The notes beneath the pieces were generated by a model that saw only the letters and a program-made list of their open reading frames with translations, had not been told where the DNA came from and did no database searches. A stretch of 48,013 bases of DNA from Chloroflexota bacterium (GTDB lineage: Bacteria; Chloroflexota; Dehalococcoidia; Dehalococcoidales; RBG-16-60-22): the NCBI GenBank assembly GCA_018829775.1, contig JAHJTL010000112.1:1-48013 (forward strand), read 5' to 3'. Shown in pieces: positions 16,015 to 25,297 of this stretch. The position numbers and the translations under genes were made by a program. Numbering within the stretch: the first letter of the stretch is position 1; each line of letters starts with the position of its first letter.

Positions 16015-17076
16015 TTGCAAAAATCACTGCGTAAAGCGGTTATCCTTGTTGGTGGTGAGGGCACGAGGCTGCAGCCACTCACCAATGGTGTACCCAAACC
16101 CATGCTGCCGGTACTGAATCATCCATTCCTGGAGCACACCATACGCTACCTGAAAAAGTACGGGATTACAGAGATAATCCTGGCTATGAGTTACCTGCCC
16201 GACATTATCAAAGACTATTTCGGTGACGGCCAGCGTCTTGGGGTACGGATACACTACACTCTGGAAGATAGCCCGCTTGGCACCGCCGGAGCGGTAAAAA
16301 ACGCTGAGGAATATCTGGACGGCACGTTTGCCGTTCTCAACGGTGACATATTTACTAATCTTGACATTGCGGCAATGCTTGCCTTCCATCGTAAAAGAAA
16401 GGCCAAGGCAACGATTGCGCTTACCTGGGTGGACAATCCGTGTGCTTTCGGGGTCGTGGAGACGGATAATAATGGCAGAATACTGCAGTTTATTGAAAAA
16501 CCTGCCCCAGATGAGGTGACCACCAACTGGATAAACGCCGGCGTTTATATCCTCGAACCGGATGTCCTCCGGCAGGTACCGGATAATGTCCATTATATGT
16601 TTGAACGAGGACTTTTCCCGCGCCTTCTCGAGCTCGGTGAAACTATGTGTGGATATCAGTTCCACGGACAATGGCTTGATATGGGAACACCGGAGAAGTA
16701 CCGGTGCCTGAACTGCGACCTTTTGCTATCCGACGATAAACCGGCTATCATTGGAAGCCCACAGGAAAATGGGCTTTATTGTGCGGAAGATGCTGTTATC
16801 GACTCCTCGGCACAGGTTGCCGGGCCTGTGGTCATTGCCAGCCGGAGTCGCATTGGAAGGCGGGTGAGCATAAGGGGTCCGGTGGTTATTGGTCCGGATT
16901 GTACTATCGGTGATGGCGCCGTCCTTGAGGAAGCGGTGCTATGGCAGGGTGTTGCCGTTGGAGAAGGTGCAGTGCTCAGGAGATGCGTTGTTGGCAGCGA
17001 CACCAAAATTCAGCCTCAGGAGCAGGTTATCGACTGTGTTGTCCCTTCCTGTCGCGCAGAGTCAACCGAGCAATAA
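16015..17076 (+). CDS. Sugar-1-phosphate nucleotidyltransferase with left-handed beta-helix domain
   Basis: A 353-residue enzyme that activates a sugar 1-phosphate with an NTP. The N-terminal Rossmann-like domain (about 1-235) carries GGEGTRLQPLTNGVPKPMLP with catalytic Arg18 and Lys28. The C-terminal part has hexapeptide repeats (for example VAGPVVIASRSRIGRRVSI). This layout matches bacterial and archaeal mannose-1-phosphate guanylyltransferase or glucose-1-phosphate thymidylyl/uridylyltransferase relatives. The sugar and nucleotide are not decidable here. The start codon is TTG 16015 with GAG just ahead. The conserved motif begins 12 residues in, so little room remains for another start. 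Confidence 0.85.
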   Translation: MQKSLRKAVILVGGEGTRLQPLTNGVPKPMLPVLNHPFLEHTIRYLKKYGITEIILAMSYLPDIIKDYFGDGQRLGVRIHYTLEDSPLGTAGAVKNAEEYLDGTFAVLNGDIFTNLDIAAMLAFHRKRKAKATIALTWVDNPCAFGVVETDNNGRILQFIEKPAPDEVTTNWINAGVYILEPDVLRQVPDNVHYMFERGLFPRLLELGETMCGYQFHGQWLDMGTPEKYRCLNCDLLLSDDKPAIIGSPQENGLYCAEDAVIDSSAQVAGPVVIASRSRIGRRVSIRGPVVIGPDCTIGDGAVLEEAVLWQGVAVGEGAVLRRCVVGSDTKIQPQEQVIDCVVPSCRAESTEQ

Positions 17077-17157
17077 AAACGCCTCATTCCTGCGTGGTGT
17101 CTGAGGTAACCCTGCCCTGTTCTTTATTATTTAAAATGAAAACAGCGGAGGACATGT

Positions 17158-17595
17158 ATGCAGCCTATTGACGCTCATCTTATCGCTCCCTGCGGCATGA
17201 ACTGTGCTATCTGCAGCGGCTACCTGGCGCATAAAAACCAGCCCAGATTTAAAGGGATGATGGCGCATTGTCGTGGCTGCCGACCCAGAAACAAGCAGTG
17301 CGCATTTATAAAAAAGCGCTGCGCTGATAATCTGAAGCTACTGCGTGGCGAGGTGGATTTCTGCTTCGAATGCCATTGCTTTCCCTGTGAAGGCCTGAGG
17401 CGTCTCGATGCCCGCTACCGGCGTGAATTCAATATGAGCATGATTGAGAACCTGATAGAAATCAGGGATAATGGCCTGGATAATTTTCGGGAGAAGCAAT
17501 ACCAGAAATACGCCTGTCGGCGATGCGGCGACTTGATATCCGTGCACAACGGGAAATGTTTTAACTGCGATGATGTTAAAGGTTTCAAGGGTTAA
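17158..17595 (+). CDS. Cys-rich DUF3795-like putative zinc protein
   Basis: A 145-residue protein with 16 cysteines in several clusters: APCGMNCAICSGY, CRGCRP, CFECHCFPCEGL, and a C-terminal zinc ribbon CRRCGD...KCFNC. The opening LIAPCGMNCAICSGYL is the hallmark of DUF3795 proteins, common in anaerobes. The paired CxxC motifs suggest bound zinc or an iron-sulfur cluster. The function of the family is unknown to me. The gene is monocistronic, between the nucleotidyltransferase and an opposite-strand tRNA-Gly. Confidence 0.75.
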   Translation: MQPIDAHLIAPCGMNCAICSGYLAHKNQPRFKGMMAHCRGCRPRNKQCAFIKKRCADNLKLLRGEVDFCFECHCFPCEGLRRLDARYRREFNMSMIENLIEIRDNGLDNFREKQYQKYACRRCGDLISVHNGKCFNCDDVKGFKG

Positions 17596-17609
17596 CAAGA
17601 GATGACCTG

Positions 17610-17685
17610 TGGAGCGGGAGACGGGACTCGAACCCGCGACAACCTGCTTGGAAGGCAGGGACTCTGCCAACTGAGTTACTCCCGC
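17610..17685 (-). tRNA. tRNA-Gly (anticodon TCC), CCA encoded
   Basis: On the minus strand, acceptor GCGGGAG pairs with CTCCCGC. The anticodon stem CCTGC/GCAGG closes loop CTTCCAA, giving anticodon TCC. The T arm holds GGTTCGAGTC. Discriminator T is followed by encoded CCA (17612-17610). Confidence 0.95.
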
Positions 17686-17740
17686 TTATCCGTCCGATTA
17701 TACTATAATTATCGGAAAAGCGTCTACAGAGGAGGAATAG

Positions 17741-18847
17741 ATGAAAATTACCGATGTAACCCTGACCATGGTTGCCTGGGCGGTGCCGAAGGGCAGCTAC
17801 CCCGGACAGGCGGTGAGTTTCGGCGGCGATAAGGAACTCGCCGTCATAACCGTCAGTACAGATGAGGGCGTAGATGGCTACTCTTTCTTGGGTTCAGCGA
17901 TGTGGAGTGCTGCCGATAACGCCGGTCCACTGCTCACCTATCTGAAACCGGTCCTCATTGGCCAGAACCCACTGGACATTGGCCGCCTGTGGCATGCGTT
18001 ATGGCGCTGCAATCGATTTGCCTCTCTTGCCGCCATCGGCGCTTTGGATATCGCCCTCTGGGATATTGCCGGTAAGGTGGCCAACATGCCGATACACCGT
18101 CTGCTTGGAACCTGCCGTGAGAGTGCACCGGCTTATGCCAGTTCCGCCTTTATGCCTGCCCCTCAGGATTATGCTAAAGAGGCCCTGTATTATAAATCCC
18201 AGGGGTGGAAGGCCTATAAAATCCATCCACATGCCAAGCCTGGTGAAGATATTGAGATAAGCCGGGCGGTCCGCAAAGCTGTCGGTGACGATATGGTGCT
18301 CATGCTCGACTCGTGCTGGGCTTATGGATATGAAGACGCCGTGCGCGTGGGGCGCGCCATCGAAGAACTGGGTTACTACTGGTATGAAGACCCGTTGCCC
18401 GAAGACGATATTTACAACTACGTGAAGCTAAGACAGAAACTCGATATCCCCATTCTGGCCACGGAATATACTCCGGGAGGACTCTACGGACTCACGCAGT
18501 TCATCCTTCAGGGGGCTACCGATATCCTGCGTGGCGATGTCAAGGTTAAGGGCGGTATAACGGCGCTGGTCAAGATCTGTCATCTGGCCGAGGCCTTTCG
18601 TATGAAATGCGAGATACATCATGGCGGCAATTCGCTGAACAATGTGGCCAACCTTCACGTGACCATGGCGGTTAATAATTGTGAATATTTTGAGGTTTTA
18701 TTGCCGGAGGCCGCTCAAAAATACGCCCTCGTTCAGGATATCGAGGTCGACCGCCAGGGCCTGGTCCATGCCCCGGAAAAGCCCGGGCTCGGCTATGATA
18801 TCGACTGGGACCTGGTGAAGAGCAAGACGACCAGGGTGCTGAAGTAA
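17741..18847 (+). CDS. Mandelate racemase/muconate lactonizing enzyme-like protein (enolase superfamily)
   Basis: A 368-residue enolase-superfamily enzyme with an N-terminal capping domain and a (beta/alpha) barrel. Metal ligands are D190 (LMLDSCWAYG), E216 (YEDPLPEDD) and E242 (ATEYTP). The general base dyad of the mandelate racemase subgroup is present as D266 and H293, with the same 27-residue spacing. The usual KxK motif is K160-I-H162, so the second lysine is replaced. Such enzymes abstract the proton alpha to a carboxylate, mostly as sugar-acid dehydratases or racemases. The substrate is unknown. A TATAAT sits at 17704-17709 and GGAGGA precedes the ATG. Confidence 0.88.
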   Translation: MKITDVTLTMVAWAVPKGSYPGQAVSFGGDKELAVITVSTDEGVDGYSFLGSAMWSAADNAGPLLTYLKPVLIGQNPLDIGRLWHALWRCNRFASLAAIGALDIALWDIAGKVANMPIHRLLGTCRESAPAYASSAFMPAPQDYAKEALYYKSQGWKAYKIHPHAKPGEDIEISRAVRKAVGDDMVLMLDSCWAYGYEDAVRVGRAIEELGYYWYEDPLPEDDIYNYVKLRQKLDIPILATEYTPGGLYGLTQFILQGATDILRGDVKVKGGITALVKICHLAEAFRMKCEIHHGGNSLNNVANLHVTMAVNNCEYFEVLLPEAAQKYALVQDIEVDRQGLVHAPEKPGLGYDIDWDLVKSKTTRVLK

Positions 18848-18880
18848 TCAGTTCATGTGCGGAATCCGAACGTGAGCATA

Positions 18881-18889
18881 TGATATAAT
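18881..18889 (+). promoter_or_regulatory. Extended -10 promoter element for gpmA
   Basis: TGATATAAT, a perfect -10 with TGn extension, lies 30 bases before the GTG start of gpmA and after the stop of the preceding gene. No good -35 box is visible. Confidence 0.5.
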
Positions 18890-18918
18890 AGAGAGATGTT
18901 TTTCAGGAGGTATCGCGC

Positions 18919-19668
18919 GTGATAAATCTCGTGCTCCTGCGACACGGTGAGAGCATCTGGAACAAGGAAAATCGGTTCACCGGCTGGACGGACGTCGACC
19001 TTTCCAGAAAGGGAATCGAAGAAGCCAGGAAGTCTGGCCAGGTCCTCAAGGAAAAAGGCTACACCTTTGACGTTGCCTTTACATCGGTGCTGAAACGGGC
19101 CATACGTACCCTGTGGCTCGTCCTGGATGAGATGGACCTGATGTGGATACCGGTATATCGTTCCTGGAGATTGAACGAAAGGCATTACGGTGCCCTGCAG
19201 GGACTGAATAAATCGGAAACGGCGGCGAAGTACGGCGAGGAGCAGGTCCTGATATGGCGGAGAAGCTATGATATCAGGCCACCGAGTCTGGAGAAAACGG
19301 ACGAGCGCTACCCCGGAAATGACCCGATATATAGGGATTTGGATGAGAAAGATATTCCGCTCACGGAGTGTTTGAAAGACACGGTTGAGCGTTTCCTCCC
19401 CTACTGGCATGAGGTGCTGGCGCCGACAATTAAATCGGGGAAGCGGGTAATCATATCGGCTCATGGCAACAGCCTGCGGGCGCTGGTCAAATACCTCGAC
19501 CATATCAGCGACGGCGATATTGTCAGGCTGAACATTCCCACCGGCATCCCGCTCGTCTACGAGCTGGATGAAGCGCTGAAACCTGTAAAGAGCTACTACC
19601 TCGGCGACCCTGAGGAAGTGGCGAAAGCTATGGAGGCGGTGGCCAATCAGGGAAAGGCGAAAGAGTAA
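18919..19668 (+). CDS. gpmA: 2,3-bisphosphoglycerate-dependent phosphoglycerate mutase
   Basis: Interconverts 3- and 2-phosphoglycerate in glycolysis. The phosphohistidine is H9 in [10 protein letters not shown], followed by the family segment [12 protein letters not shown]87 (LNERHYGAL) is the proton donor and H182 ([10 protein letters not shown]) the second catalytic His. Length is 249 residues, normal for the dimeric enzyme. The start is GTG 18919, supported by CAGGAGG about eight bases upstream. It converges with the pyruvate kinase gene 37 bases away, so two steps of lower glycolysis sit side by side. Confidence 0.96.
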   Translation: MINLVLLRHGESIWNKENRFTGWTDVDLSRKGIEEARKSGQVLKEKGYTFDVAFTSVLKRAIRTLWLVLDEMDLMWIPVYRSWRLNERHYGALQGLNKSETAAKYGEEQVLIWRRSYDIRPPSLEKTDERYPGNDPIYRDLDEKDIPLTECLKDTVERFLPYWHEVLAPTIKSGKRVIISAHGNSLRALVKYLDHISDGDIVRLNIPTGIPLVYELDEALKPVKSYYLGDPEEVAKAMEAVANQGKAKE

Positions 19669-19705
19669 ACGCTGAATCTCTGACTATTAAGGCATTTTTC
19701 GTCGT

Positions 19706-21142
19706 TCAGGTTACTTTCTCCACCTTGAGCAGGTTTGTGGAGCCCGCCACGCCAATGGGCATTCCTCCCGTAATGACAATCAAATCTCCAGCCTTAGCTA
19801 GCCTCATCTCCTTGGTAAGCCGTACGCCGGTGGCGAAAAGCTCGTCTATGGATTTCTGCTCCGGTATCCGTATGGGATGAACGCCCCAGCGCAATAGCAG
19901 CCTGCGGCATACGTTACAGTCGGGTGTTATTGCCAGGATGGGCACCCGGGGTCGATACTTTGAGACCCTTCCTGCGGTGCTGCCCGACTGGGTAAAGGCC
20001 ACGATGGCCTTGGCTTCCAGGCTGTAGGCGGTATGGCAGGCGCTGTAGCTTATCAGTTCATCGGTCTTGTGTTCCAGCTGCCGGCCTCTTTCCAGAAGTA
20101 TCCGGTCATAAGGCAGTTTACATTCCGCCTCCAGAGCTATTTTGGCCATAATGGTTACGGCTTGAACTGGATATTTACCAATGGAGGTCTCGGCGGAGAG
20201 CATGGTAGCGTCAGCGCCGTCGAATATGGCGTTGGCGACATCGGTCACTTCCGCGCGCGTCGGGCGCGCTGCGTTTATCATCGACTCCAGCATCTGCGTG
20301 GCGATAATAACCGGCTTGCCGGCGAGATTGCATTTCTGGATGATGTCCTTCTGCACCATTGGCACTCGCTCCAGCGGTATGTCCACGCCAAGGTCGCCGC
20401 GTGCCACCATAACGGCATCGCTGGCGGCCAGTATGCTATCGAATTTGCTGACGGCGTCTCCTCGTTCTATCTTGCTAATAATTGGTATATCGGCATTGTT
20501 TTTTCGCAGTATGTCTTTAGCTGCCTTCACATCGTCGACGCTGCTGACGAAGGAAAGGGCAATATATTCCGGCCCTTTGCTGATGGCAAAGAGGAGGTGC
20601 TCTTTCAGGGAATCGGTGATGAACGGCCCTGAAATGTGCATGCCTGGAACCACCACCCCTCTCCTTTCCCTAAGCACGCCGCCAGCAATGACCCGGCACC
20701 TGACCTCGGTGCCATCTATTCCCAGCACTCTGAGCTGCATGGCGCCGTCATCAAGGAGCACCAGGTCCCCCGCATTTACATCCCGGGAGAGGCGGGGCAG
20801 GGTGACCGGTACCAGTCCGGTATCCCCTACCACCTGTCTGGTGGTCAGCACCACCTGCGCTCTGTTTTTAAGTAAGATTTGACCGCCTTTTAGCTTGCCG
20901 GTCCGGTATTTGGGGCCCGGCAGGTCCATGAGAATGGCAACGTCTGTGCCCAGTCGCTGGCTAACTCTCCTGATCATCTGGATATATCGACCGTGTTCGC
21001 GGTGCGTGCCGTGCGACAGGTTCAGACGGGCAATGTTCATTCCGGCGAGGATAAGACGCTCGATTGCCGTTGCGGAACCTGTTGCCGGCCCGATGGTACA
21101 GACTATCTTGGTACGTCGTTTGGATAGTGCCGAGCGTTTCAT
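19706..21142 (-). CDS. pyk: Pyruvate kinase
   Basis: Converts phosphoenolpyruvate and ADP to pyruvate and ATP. Landmarks are KIVCTIGPATGS at the N-terminus, NIARLNLSHG, the active-site segment PIISKIERGDAV with the catalytic Lys, and MVARGDLGVDIPLERVP for metal binding. The C-terminal domain ends at residue 478 without the extra PEP-utiliser-like domain of some Gram-positive enzymes. It is the last gene of a five-gene minus-strand operon. Its start overlaps the stop of the ROK kinase gene (ATGA at 21139-21142). Its product feeds the ferredoxin oxidoreductases encoded in this window. Confidence 0.96.
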   Translation of the reverse strand: MKRSALSKRRTKIVCTIGPATGSATAIERLILAGMNIARLNLSHGTHREHGRYIQMIRRVSQRLGTDVAILMDLPGPKYRTGKLKGGQILLKNRAQVVLTTRQVVGDTGLVPVTLPRLSRDVNAGDLVLLDDGAMQLRVLGIDGTEVRCRVIAGGVLRERRGVVVPGMHISGPFITDSLKEHLLFAISKGPEYIALSFVSSVDDVKAAKDILRKNNADIPIISKIERGDAVSKFDSILAASDAVMVARGDLGVDIPLERVPMVQKDIIQKCNLAGKPVIIATQMLESMINAARPTRAEVTDVANAIFDGADATMLSAETSIGKYPVQAVTIMAKIALEAECKLPYDRILLERGRQLEHKTDELISYSACHTAYSLEAKAIVAFTQSGSTAGRVSKYRPRVPILAITPDCNVCRRLLLRWGVHPIRIPEQKSIDELFATGVRLTKEMRLAKAGDLIVITGGMPIGVAGSTNLLKVEKVT

Positions 21143-22131
21143 TTGACAGTCCTTTTGGATTTTTCTATTTCACGAAAGGCGTGGACGGCGGCACCGATAA
21201 CGCCGGAATTTTTATCCAGCTCGGGTCTGGCAAATCGTACGGATTCAAAAGCCACCTTGTATGCTCTCTCCCCGGCCACTTTATAGGCCGGTTCCAGCAG
21301 TATATCACCGATGTTGGACAGGCCGCCACCGATAATAATCAGTTCCGGGTTGAAGATATTGATGAGGTTGGTCAAACCCACGCCGATGTAATAGCTGGTC
21401 TGAGCGATGAGTTCTTTGGCCAGAGTATCTCCCTGCTGAGCTGCCTTGTGCACGACTTCGGCATTTACCTTATCGATGTCGTCGCCAGCATACTTTAGAA
21501 TTGATGTCTTGACCCCGGCAGTGATTCTCTGTTTTGCTTCTCTTGCCAGCGCCGTGCCTGAAGCCAGGGTTTCCCAGCAGCCGGTGTTGCCACAGTTACA
21601 GTGAGGACCGTTGGTGTCAATAGTCATATGACCGATTTCGCCGGCGGTGCCCAGAGAGCCTGTGTATATCTCTCCATCAATCACTATGCCCCCACCGATG
21701 CCGGTGCTGATGGTGATGTAAATGAAATTGCGGGCGCCTTTCGCCGCCCCGAAGTACATTTCACCGAGAGCCGCCGCATTGGCGTCATTGATTAAGAATG
21801 TTTTCACCCCTATCCTGTTTTCGATTATGCTCTTGAGTGGAACATCTAGCCATCTTGGTAGATTCGGTGAGGTAAAGACAACGCCGGTTTCTGGATTGGA
21901 AAGACCGGGGGCACCGATGCAAATGGCTTCGAGTTCAGCAGCGTTTATACCGGCCTGGTCGATAGTCCGCTTTATAGAGTTCAGCATTGCCTGAATTACT
22001 GCTCCTGGCCCTTCCGTTGCCGGCGTGGTGCGGTGGTCACTTGAGAGTATTTCACCTTTAATGTTGACCACCGCAGTCAGTATTTTGCTCCCACCCAGGT
22101 CAACACCAATCACCAGTGGATTGTTGCTCAT
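21139..22131 (-). CDS. ROK-family sugar kinase (glucokinase-like)
   Basis: A 330-residue sugar kinase with an N-terminal ATP-binding motif (VIGVDLGGSKI) and a second phosphate motif (ISTGIGGGIV). The ROK zinc-binding segment HCNCGNTGCWETLASG and the GEIGHMT active-site region are both present. Most such single-domain ROK proteins are glucokinases or N-acyl-hexosamine kinases, and its operon with pyruvate kinase favours glucose. No N-terminal helix-turn-helix is present, so it is an enzyme rather than a repressor. The start is placed at ATG 22131. The open frame reaches 22197, but that part overlaps korB and is not family-like. Confidence 0.88.
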   Translation of the reverse strand: MSNNPLVIGVDLGGSKILTAVVNIKGEILSSDHRTTPATEGPGAVIQAMLNSIKRTIDQAGINAAELEAICIGAPGLSNPETGVVFTSPNLPRWLDVPLKSIIENRIGVKTFLINDANAAALGEMYFGAAKGARNFIYITISTGIGGGIVIDGEIYTGSLGTAGEIGHMTIDTNGPHCNCGNTGCWETLASGTALAREAKQRITAGVKTSILKYAGDDIDKVNAEVVHKAAQQGDTLAKELIAQTSYYIGVGLTNLINIFNPELIIIGGGLSNIGDILLEPAYKVAGERAYKVAFESVRFARPELDKNSGVIGAAVHAFREIEKSKRTVK

Positions 22132-22147
22132 TTTTAACTTGTCCTCA

Positions 22148-23011
22148 TCAGTCAGACACAAATTCCTGCAGCAATTCTTCAAACTGCAGAGGGTCAATCG
22201 GCTGTTTTACCAGTGGCATTTTCTTCAAAGCAGGTAGCTGCTCTTCGTAAACTGGCCTTACATTCTTATAGATCAGCCCTGTGGGGATACGCTCTTCCCA
22301 TTCCTGGGCCTTGGCAAAAGCGACCATTTTGTCAGAGAAGTCGTAACCTTTTTCCTCTTCCAGTTTGTAGACGCGTTCCCGGTACCATTTAGAGGTGTTT
22401 TTCCGATTGAATGAAACACAGGGCTGAAGGATATCGATGTGAGCGAAACCGCGGTGCTGAATACCCATCTTGACGAGTTGAGTTAGCTGCTCCACGTCAC
22501 CGGCGAAGCCGCGTGCCAGAAAGCTCACGTCAGAAGCGAGCGCCACCTCCAGTGGATTGATCGGCTGACCGGCACCCGCAGGCGTGGTCTTGGTCACAAA
22601 GCCGGGGTCGCTGGTGGGAGATGCCTGTCCTTTGGTCAGTCCATAGACCTGGTTGTTGTGCACCATGTAGGTCAGGTCAACGTTGCGGCGCATGGCCGCC
22701 AGCCAGTGACCGACTCCCTCGCCGTAGGCGCCACCGTCGCCATCGATAACGATGACGACCAGTTCATGGTTGACGATTTTGGCTGCGGTCGCGGCGGGTA
22801 TTGACCTGCCGTGAAGTCCATTGAAGACATTGTCACGTATGTAGTGAGGTAGCTTGGGCGCTTGCCCTATTCCGGAGACGAGCAACAAGCGGTGTGGCTC
22901 GATTTCAAGCTCCACCAGCGCTTTACGCAGCGCCTGTAGAATGCCGAAGTTGCCGCAGCCCGGGCACCAGGCAATCTCGATTGGCTCGGCATAGTCCTTG
23001 AGTGTTACCAC
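22148..23011 (-). CDS. korB: 2-oxoacid:ferredoxin oxidoreductase, beta subunit (KorB-like)
   Basis: The thiamine-diphosphate subunit of a two-gene oxidoreductase that decarboxylates a 2-oxoacid to the acyl-CoA while reducing ferredoxin. It starts with the family motif AWCPGCGNFGI (C16, C19) and has the TPP motif GDGGAYGEG (G91-D92-G93) with HNNQVYGLTKGQ after it. Length is 287 residues, usual for KorB. It starts two bases after korA ends. The substrate is most likely 2-oxoglutarate or a branched 2-oxoacid, since a separate four-subunit pyruvate enzyme is encoded at 32.6-35.7 kb, but this is inference. Confidence 0.92.
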   Translation of the reverse strand: MVTLKDYAEPIEIAWCPGCGNFGILQALRKALVELEIEPHRLLLVSGIGQAPKLPHYIRDNVFNGLHGRSIPAATAAKIVNHELVVIVIDGDGGAYGEGVGHWLAAMRRNVDLTYMVHNNQVYGLTKGQASPTSDPGFVTKTTPAGAGQPINPLEVALASDVSFLARGFAGDVEQLTQLVKMGIQHRGFAHIDILQPCVSFNRKNTSKWYRERVYKLEEEKGYDFSDKMVAFAKAQEWEERIPTGLIYKNVRPVYEEQLPALKKMPLVKQPIDPLQFEELLQEFVSD

Positions 23012-23013
23012 AG

Positions 23014-24741
23014 TCAGGCCACCTCCTTCTTGAGCACGTTTAAGATGTATTGCGGTGAAAACGGTCGGCCGTCATATTTCAGGATGTGGCCGCTGGCCTT
23101 GTAGCCGGTTTCCCGGCGGATGAGCTGTGCCAGCTGGCCGGTGGCGTTATTTTCAATGACAATGCTTTTAGTGCTTTTATTCAGGATGGGGACAACCATC
23201 TCGGTGGGGAAAGGCCACAGTTCGGTGAAATGCAAATGGTTTGCTTTAACCCCACTTTCTCTCAGTACTTGAACCGCTTCGCTTATGGCACCGTAGGTGC
23301 TGCCCCAGCCGATCAGCGTCAATTCCGCCTCAGGATGGTCATTGAATAAGGGTGATTCAATTTCCGCCTTCATATCATTGAGCTTTCGCAGTCGCTTATT
23401 GTGCTGCTGGTTTCTGGTCCCGGCATCCTCTATCATGTGTCCCGCTTCGTCATGTTCATCGGAATCGGTAACCACCAGAGACTTGCTCTGACCCGGCAGC
23501 GCCCGTGGTGATATTCCGGAATCCGTGACCAGATGTCGCCTGTAGCCTGCTACCCTGCCCGATTCTTCAGCAGAAAGCAACGCGCCTCGGTCTATTTCGA
23601 CCTCCGCAAGGTTGAACTTCGCCACCGTTTTATATGAGGTGGCCAGATGATGGTCGGTGAGGACGATAACCGGCGTCTGGTACTTTTCCGCCAGATTGAA
23701 CGCTTTAATTGTCGTCCAGAAAGCGCCTTCAGCCGTGGCCGGCGCTAATATCGCGCGGGGGAACTCTCCATGCCCGGCATGCAAAGCAAACCAGAGTTCG
23801 CCCTGCTCAGTTCTGGTGGGAAGACCGGTAGCTGGTCCGGGGCGCTGACCCAGTACGATAACGACAGGCGTTTCCGTCATCCCTGCCAGTGCCAGCCCCT
23901 CAACCATAAGGGCAAAACCACCGCCCGAGGTAGCGGTCATCGACCTCACCCCGGTGAAGCCGGCGCCAACAGCCATATTAATGGCCGATATCTCGTCTTC
24001 AACATGAATGGTTACGATATTATACTGTCTGCCTTTCCTGGCCAGAAACTCCATAATGGAAGAGGCTGGTGTCATGGGATAGCCGGTCATGAACTTGCAA
24101 CCGCCTGCCATCGCTCCCAGCGATAGCGCCTCGTTACCGTTAAGCAGCATTCTCGGCGTTGTTTTCGGTAGACGTTTCAGTGTCTGGCTGGCTGATTTTC
24201 GACGGTTTTGCTCTGCGAAGAGATAACCGGCTCTGGCGACAGCGACATTGGCTGCCACCACGTTCTCACCTGCCCTGGCCAGTTCTTTCTCCAGTACTTT
24301 GACCAGCAGGTCAGGGTCGCACTCGGTGAGTCCAAACACAGCACCGGCGGCCACGGTATTGGTCATCAGGCGGCTGTCTGCCGCTTCTTCAGCTATTTTG
24401 GTCAGCGGAATATTGAAGTAATTGTCTCCCTCAGGGCTGACGCCAGTCTGCTCCTGGTCGAGGAGAATTAGCCCATTATCTTTGATTTCCTTGCTGTGGA
24501 GTTCAATGGTCTCTCTGTTTAACGCGATGAGGATATCGAGTTGCTCGGAGAGAGCAGAGACTTCGCCATCGCTTGCTCTTACACGGAAAAAGTTATGGCC
24601 ACCTCTCACCTTTGATTCGTAGTCCTGGTCGGCAAATACATGGTAACCGCTACCCGCCATAGTTTTGGCGAGGATCTGCCCCAGGAATTGTATGCCCTGC
24701 CCCGCGGCACCGCCGGCCATAACCGTGAAATCAACGGTCAT
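23014..24741 (-). CDS. korA: 2-oxoacid:ferredoxin oxidoreductase, fused gamma-alpha subunit (KorA-like)
   Basis: A 575-residue protein in which the gamma domain (about 1-190, with GGAAGQGIQFLG at 10-21 and KVRGGHNFF) is fused to the alpha domain (from about 195, with GYPMTPASSIMEF and the EDEISAINMAVGAG segment). The C-terminal domain III (WPFPTEMV region) closes the protein. This gamma-alpha fusion plus a separate beta gene is the KorAB arrangement, without a dedicated ferredoxin subunit. Its start overlaps the flavin reductase gene by four bases (ATGA), so the two are coupled. Confidence 0.93.
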   Translation of the reverse strand: MTVDFTVMAGGAAGQGIQFLGQILAKTMAGSGYHVFADQDYESKVRGGHNFFRVRASDGEVSALSEQLDILIALNRETIELHSKEIKDNGLILLDQEQTGVSPEGDNYFNIPLTKIAEEAADSRLMTNTVAAGAVFGLTECDPDLLVKVLEKELARAGENVVAANVAVARAGYLFAEQNRRKSASQTLKRLPKTTPRMLLNGNEALSLGAMAGGCKFMTGYPMTPASSIMEFLARKGRQYNIVTIHVEDEISAINMAVGAGFTGVRSMTATSGGGFALMVEGLALAGMTETPVVIVLGQRPGPATGLPTRTEQGELWFALHAGHGEFPRAILAPATAEGAFWTTIKAFNLAEKYQTPVIVLTDHHLATSYKTVAKFNLAEVEIDRGALLSAEESGRVAGYRRHLVTDSGISPRALPGQSKSLVVTDSDEHDEAGHMIEDAGTRNQQHNKRLRKLNDMKAEIESPLFNDHPEAELTLIGWGSTYGAISEAVQVLRESGVKANHLHFTELWPFPTEMVVPILNKSTKSIVIENNATGQLAQLIRRETGYKASGHILKYDGRPFSPQYILNVLKKEVA

Positions 24742-25268
24742 AATTTCTCCGTCTGACCTTTAGTCTCTTCTATGTATGTTGCCGCCGCTCTGGGTGTCTT
24801 GCCACCTTTTATCTGATGGTAGTGTTCATATGTCAGGCAGGTCTTATCGTTAATAATATCGGCATCAACCAGCTCGCCAATGAAGATAGTATGCGTGCCC
24901 ACGTCCATTTCCTGGGTTACTCTGGCCTCCATAAAAGCAACAGCGTTATCCAGGACTATGGGTGCGCCTGTCAGGCCCAGCCGGTAATCGATCCCTTCAA
25001 ACTTGTCCGTTTCCCTGCCGGAATGGAAGCCAAAACGTCCGATAAATACCAAAGGTGTTTCTTCACAAAGCACCGACACGGAAAATACCCGGCTTGATTT
25101 GATAAACTCCCAGGTCAAATTGCTGTGGTTGATGCTCACCGCAATGGTTGGCGGTTCTGAGGTTACCTGAATAACCGTATTGGCAATCTGGCCATTCAAG
25201 CGGCCATCTTTGGTTGAGGTTACCACGTATATACCGTAACTTAATTTATGTAAAGCTTTTGTGTTCAT
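24738..25268 (-). CDS. Flavin reductase-like FMN-binding protein
   Basis: A 176-residue protein of the flavin reductase/PheA2-like split-barrel family. The opening LSYGIYVVTSTKDGRLNGQI and the mid-segment TIAVSINHSNLTWEFIKSS are typical of the FMN-binding fold, and GRFGFHSGRETDKFEG is a second family landmark. Members bind FMN and reduce it with NAD(P)H, or act as flavoredoxin-type electron carriers in anaerobes. As the first gene of the korAB operon it may carry electrons to or from ferredoxin, which is inferred only from position. Confidence 0.85.
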   Translation of the reverse strand: MNTKALHKLSYGIYVVTSTKDGRLNGQIANTVIQVTSEPPTIAVSINHSNLTWEFIKSSRVFSVSVLCEETPLVFIGRFGFHSGRETDKFEGIDYRLGLTGAPIVLDNAVAFMEARVTQEMDVGTHTIFIGELVDADIINDKTCLTYEHYHQIKGGKTPRAAATYIEETKGQTEKL

Positions 25269-25297
25269 AATGCCTCTACCATTACCTTTATTCTTTA

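Noticed and set aside
22131-22197. Longer N-terminus for the ROK kinase
   Set aside because: The extra 22 residues lie largely inside korB and precede the conserved VIGVDLGG start; not family-like.
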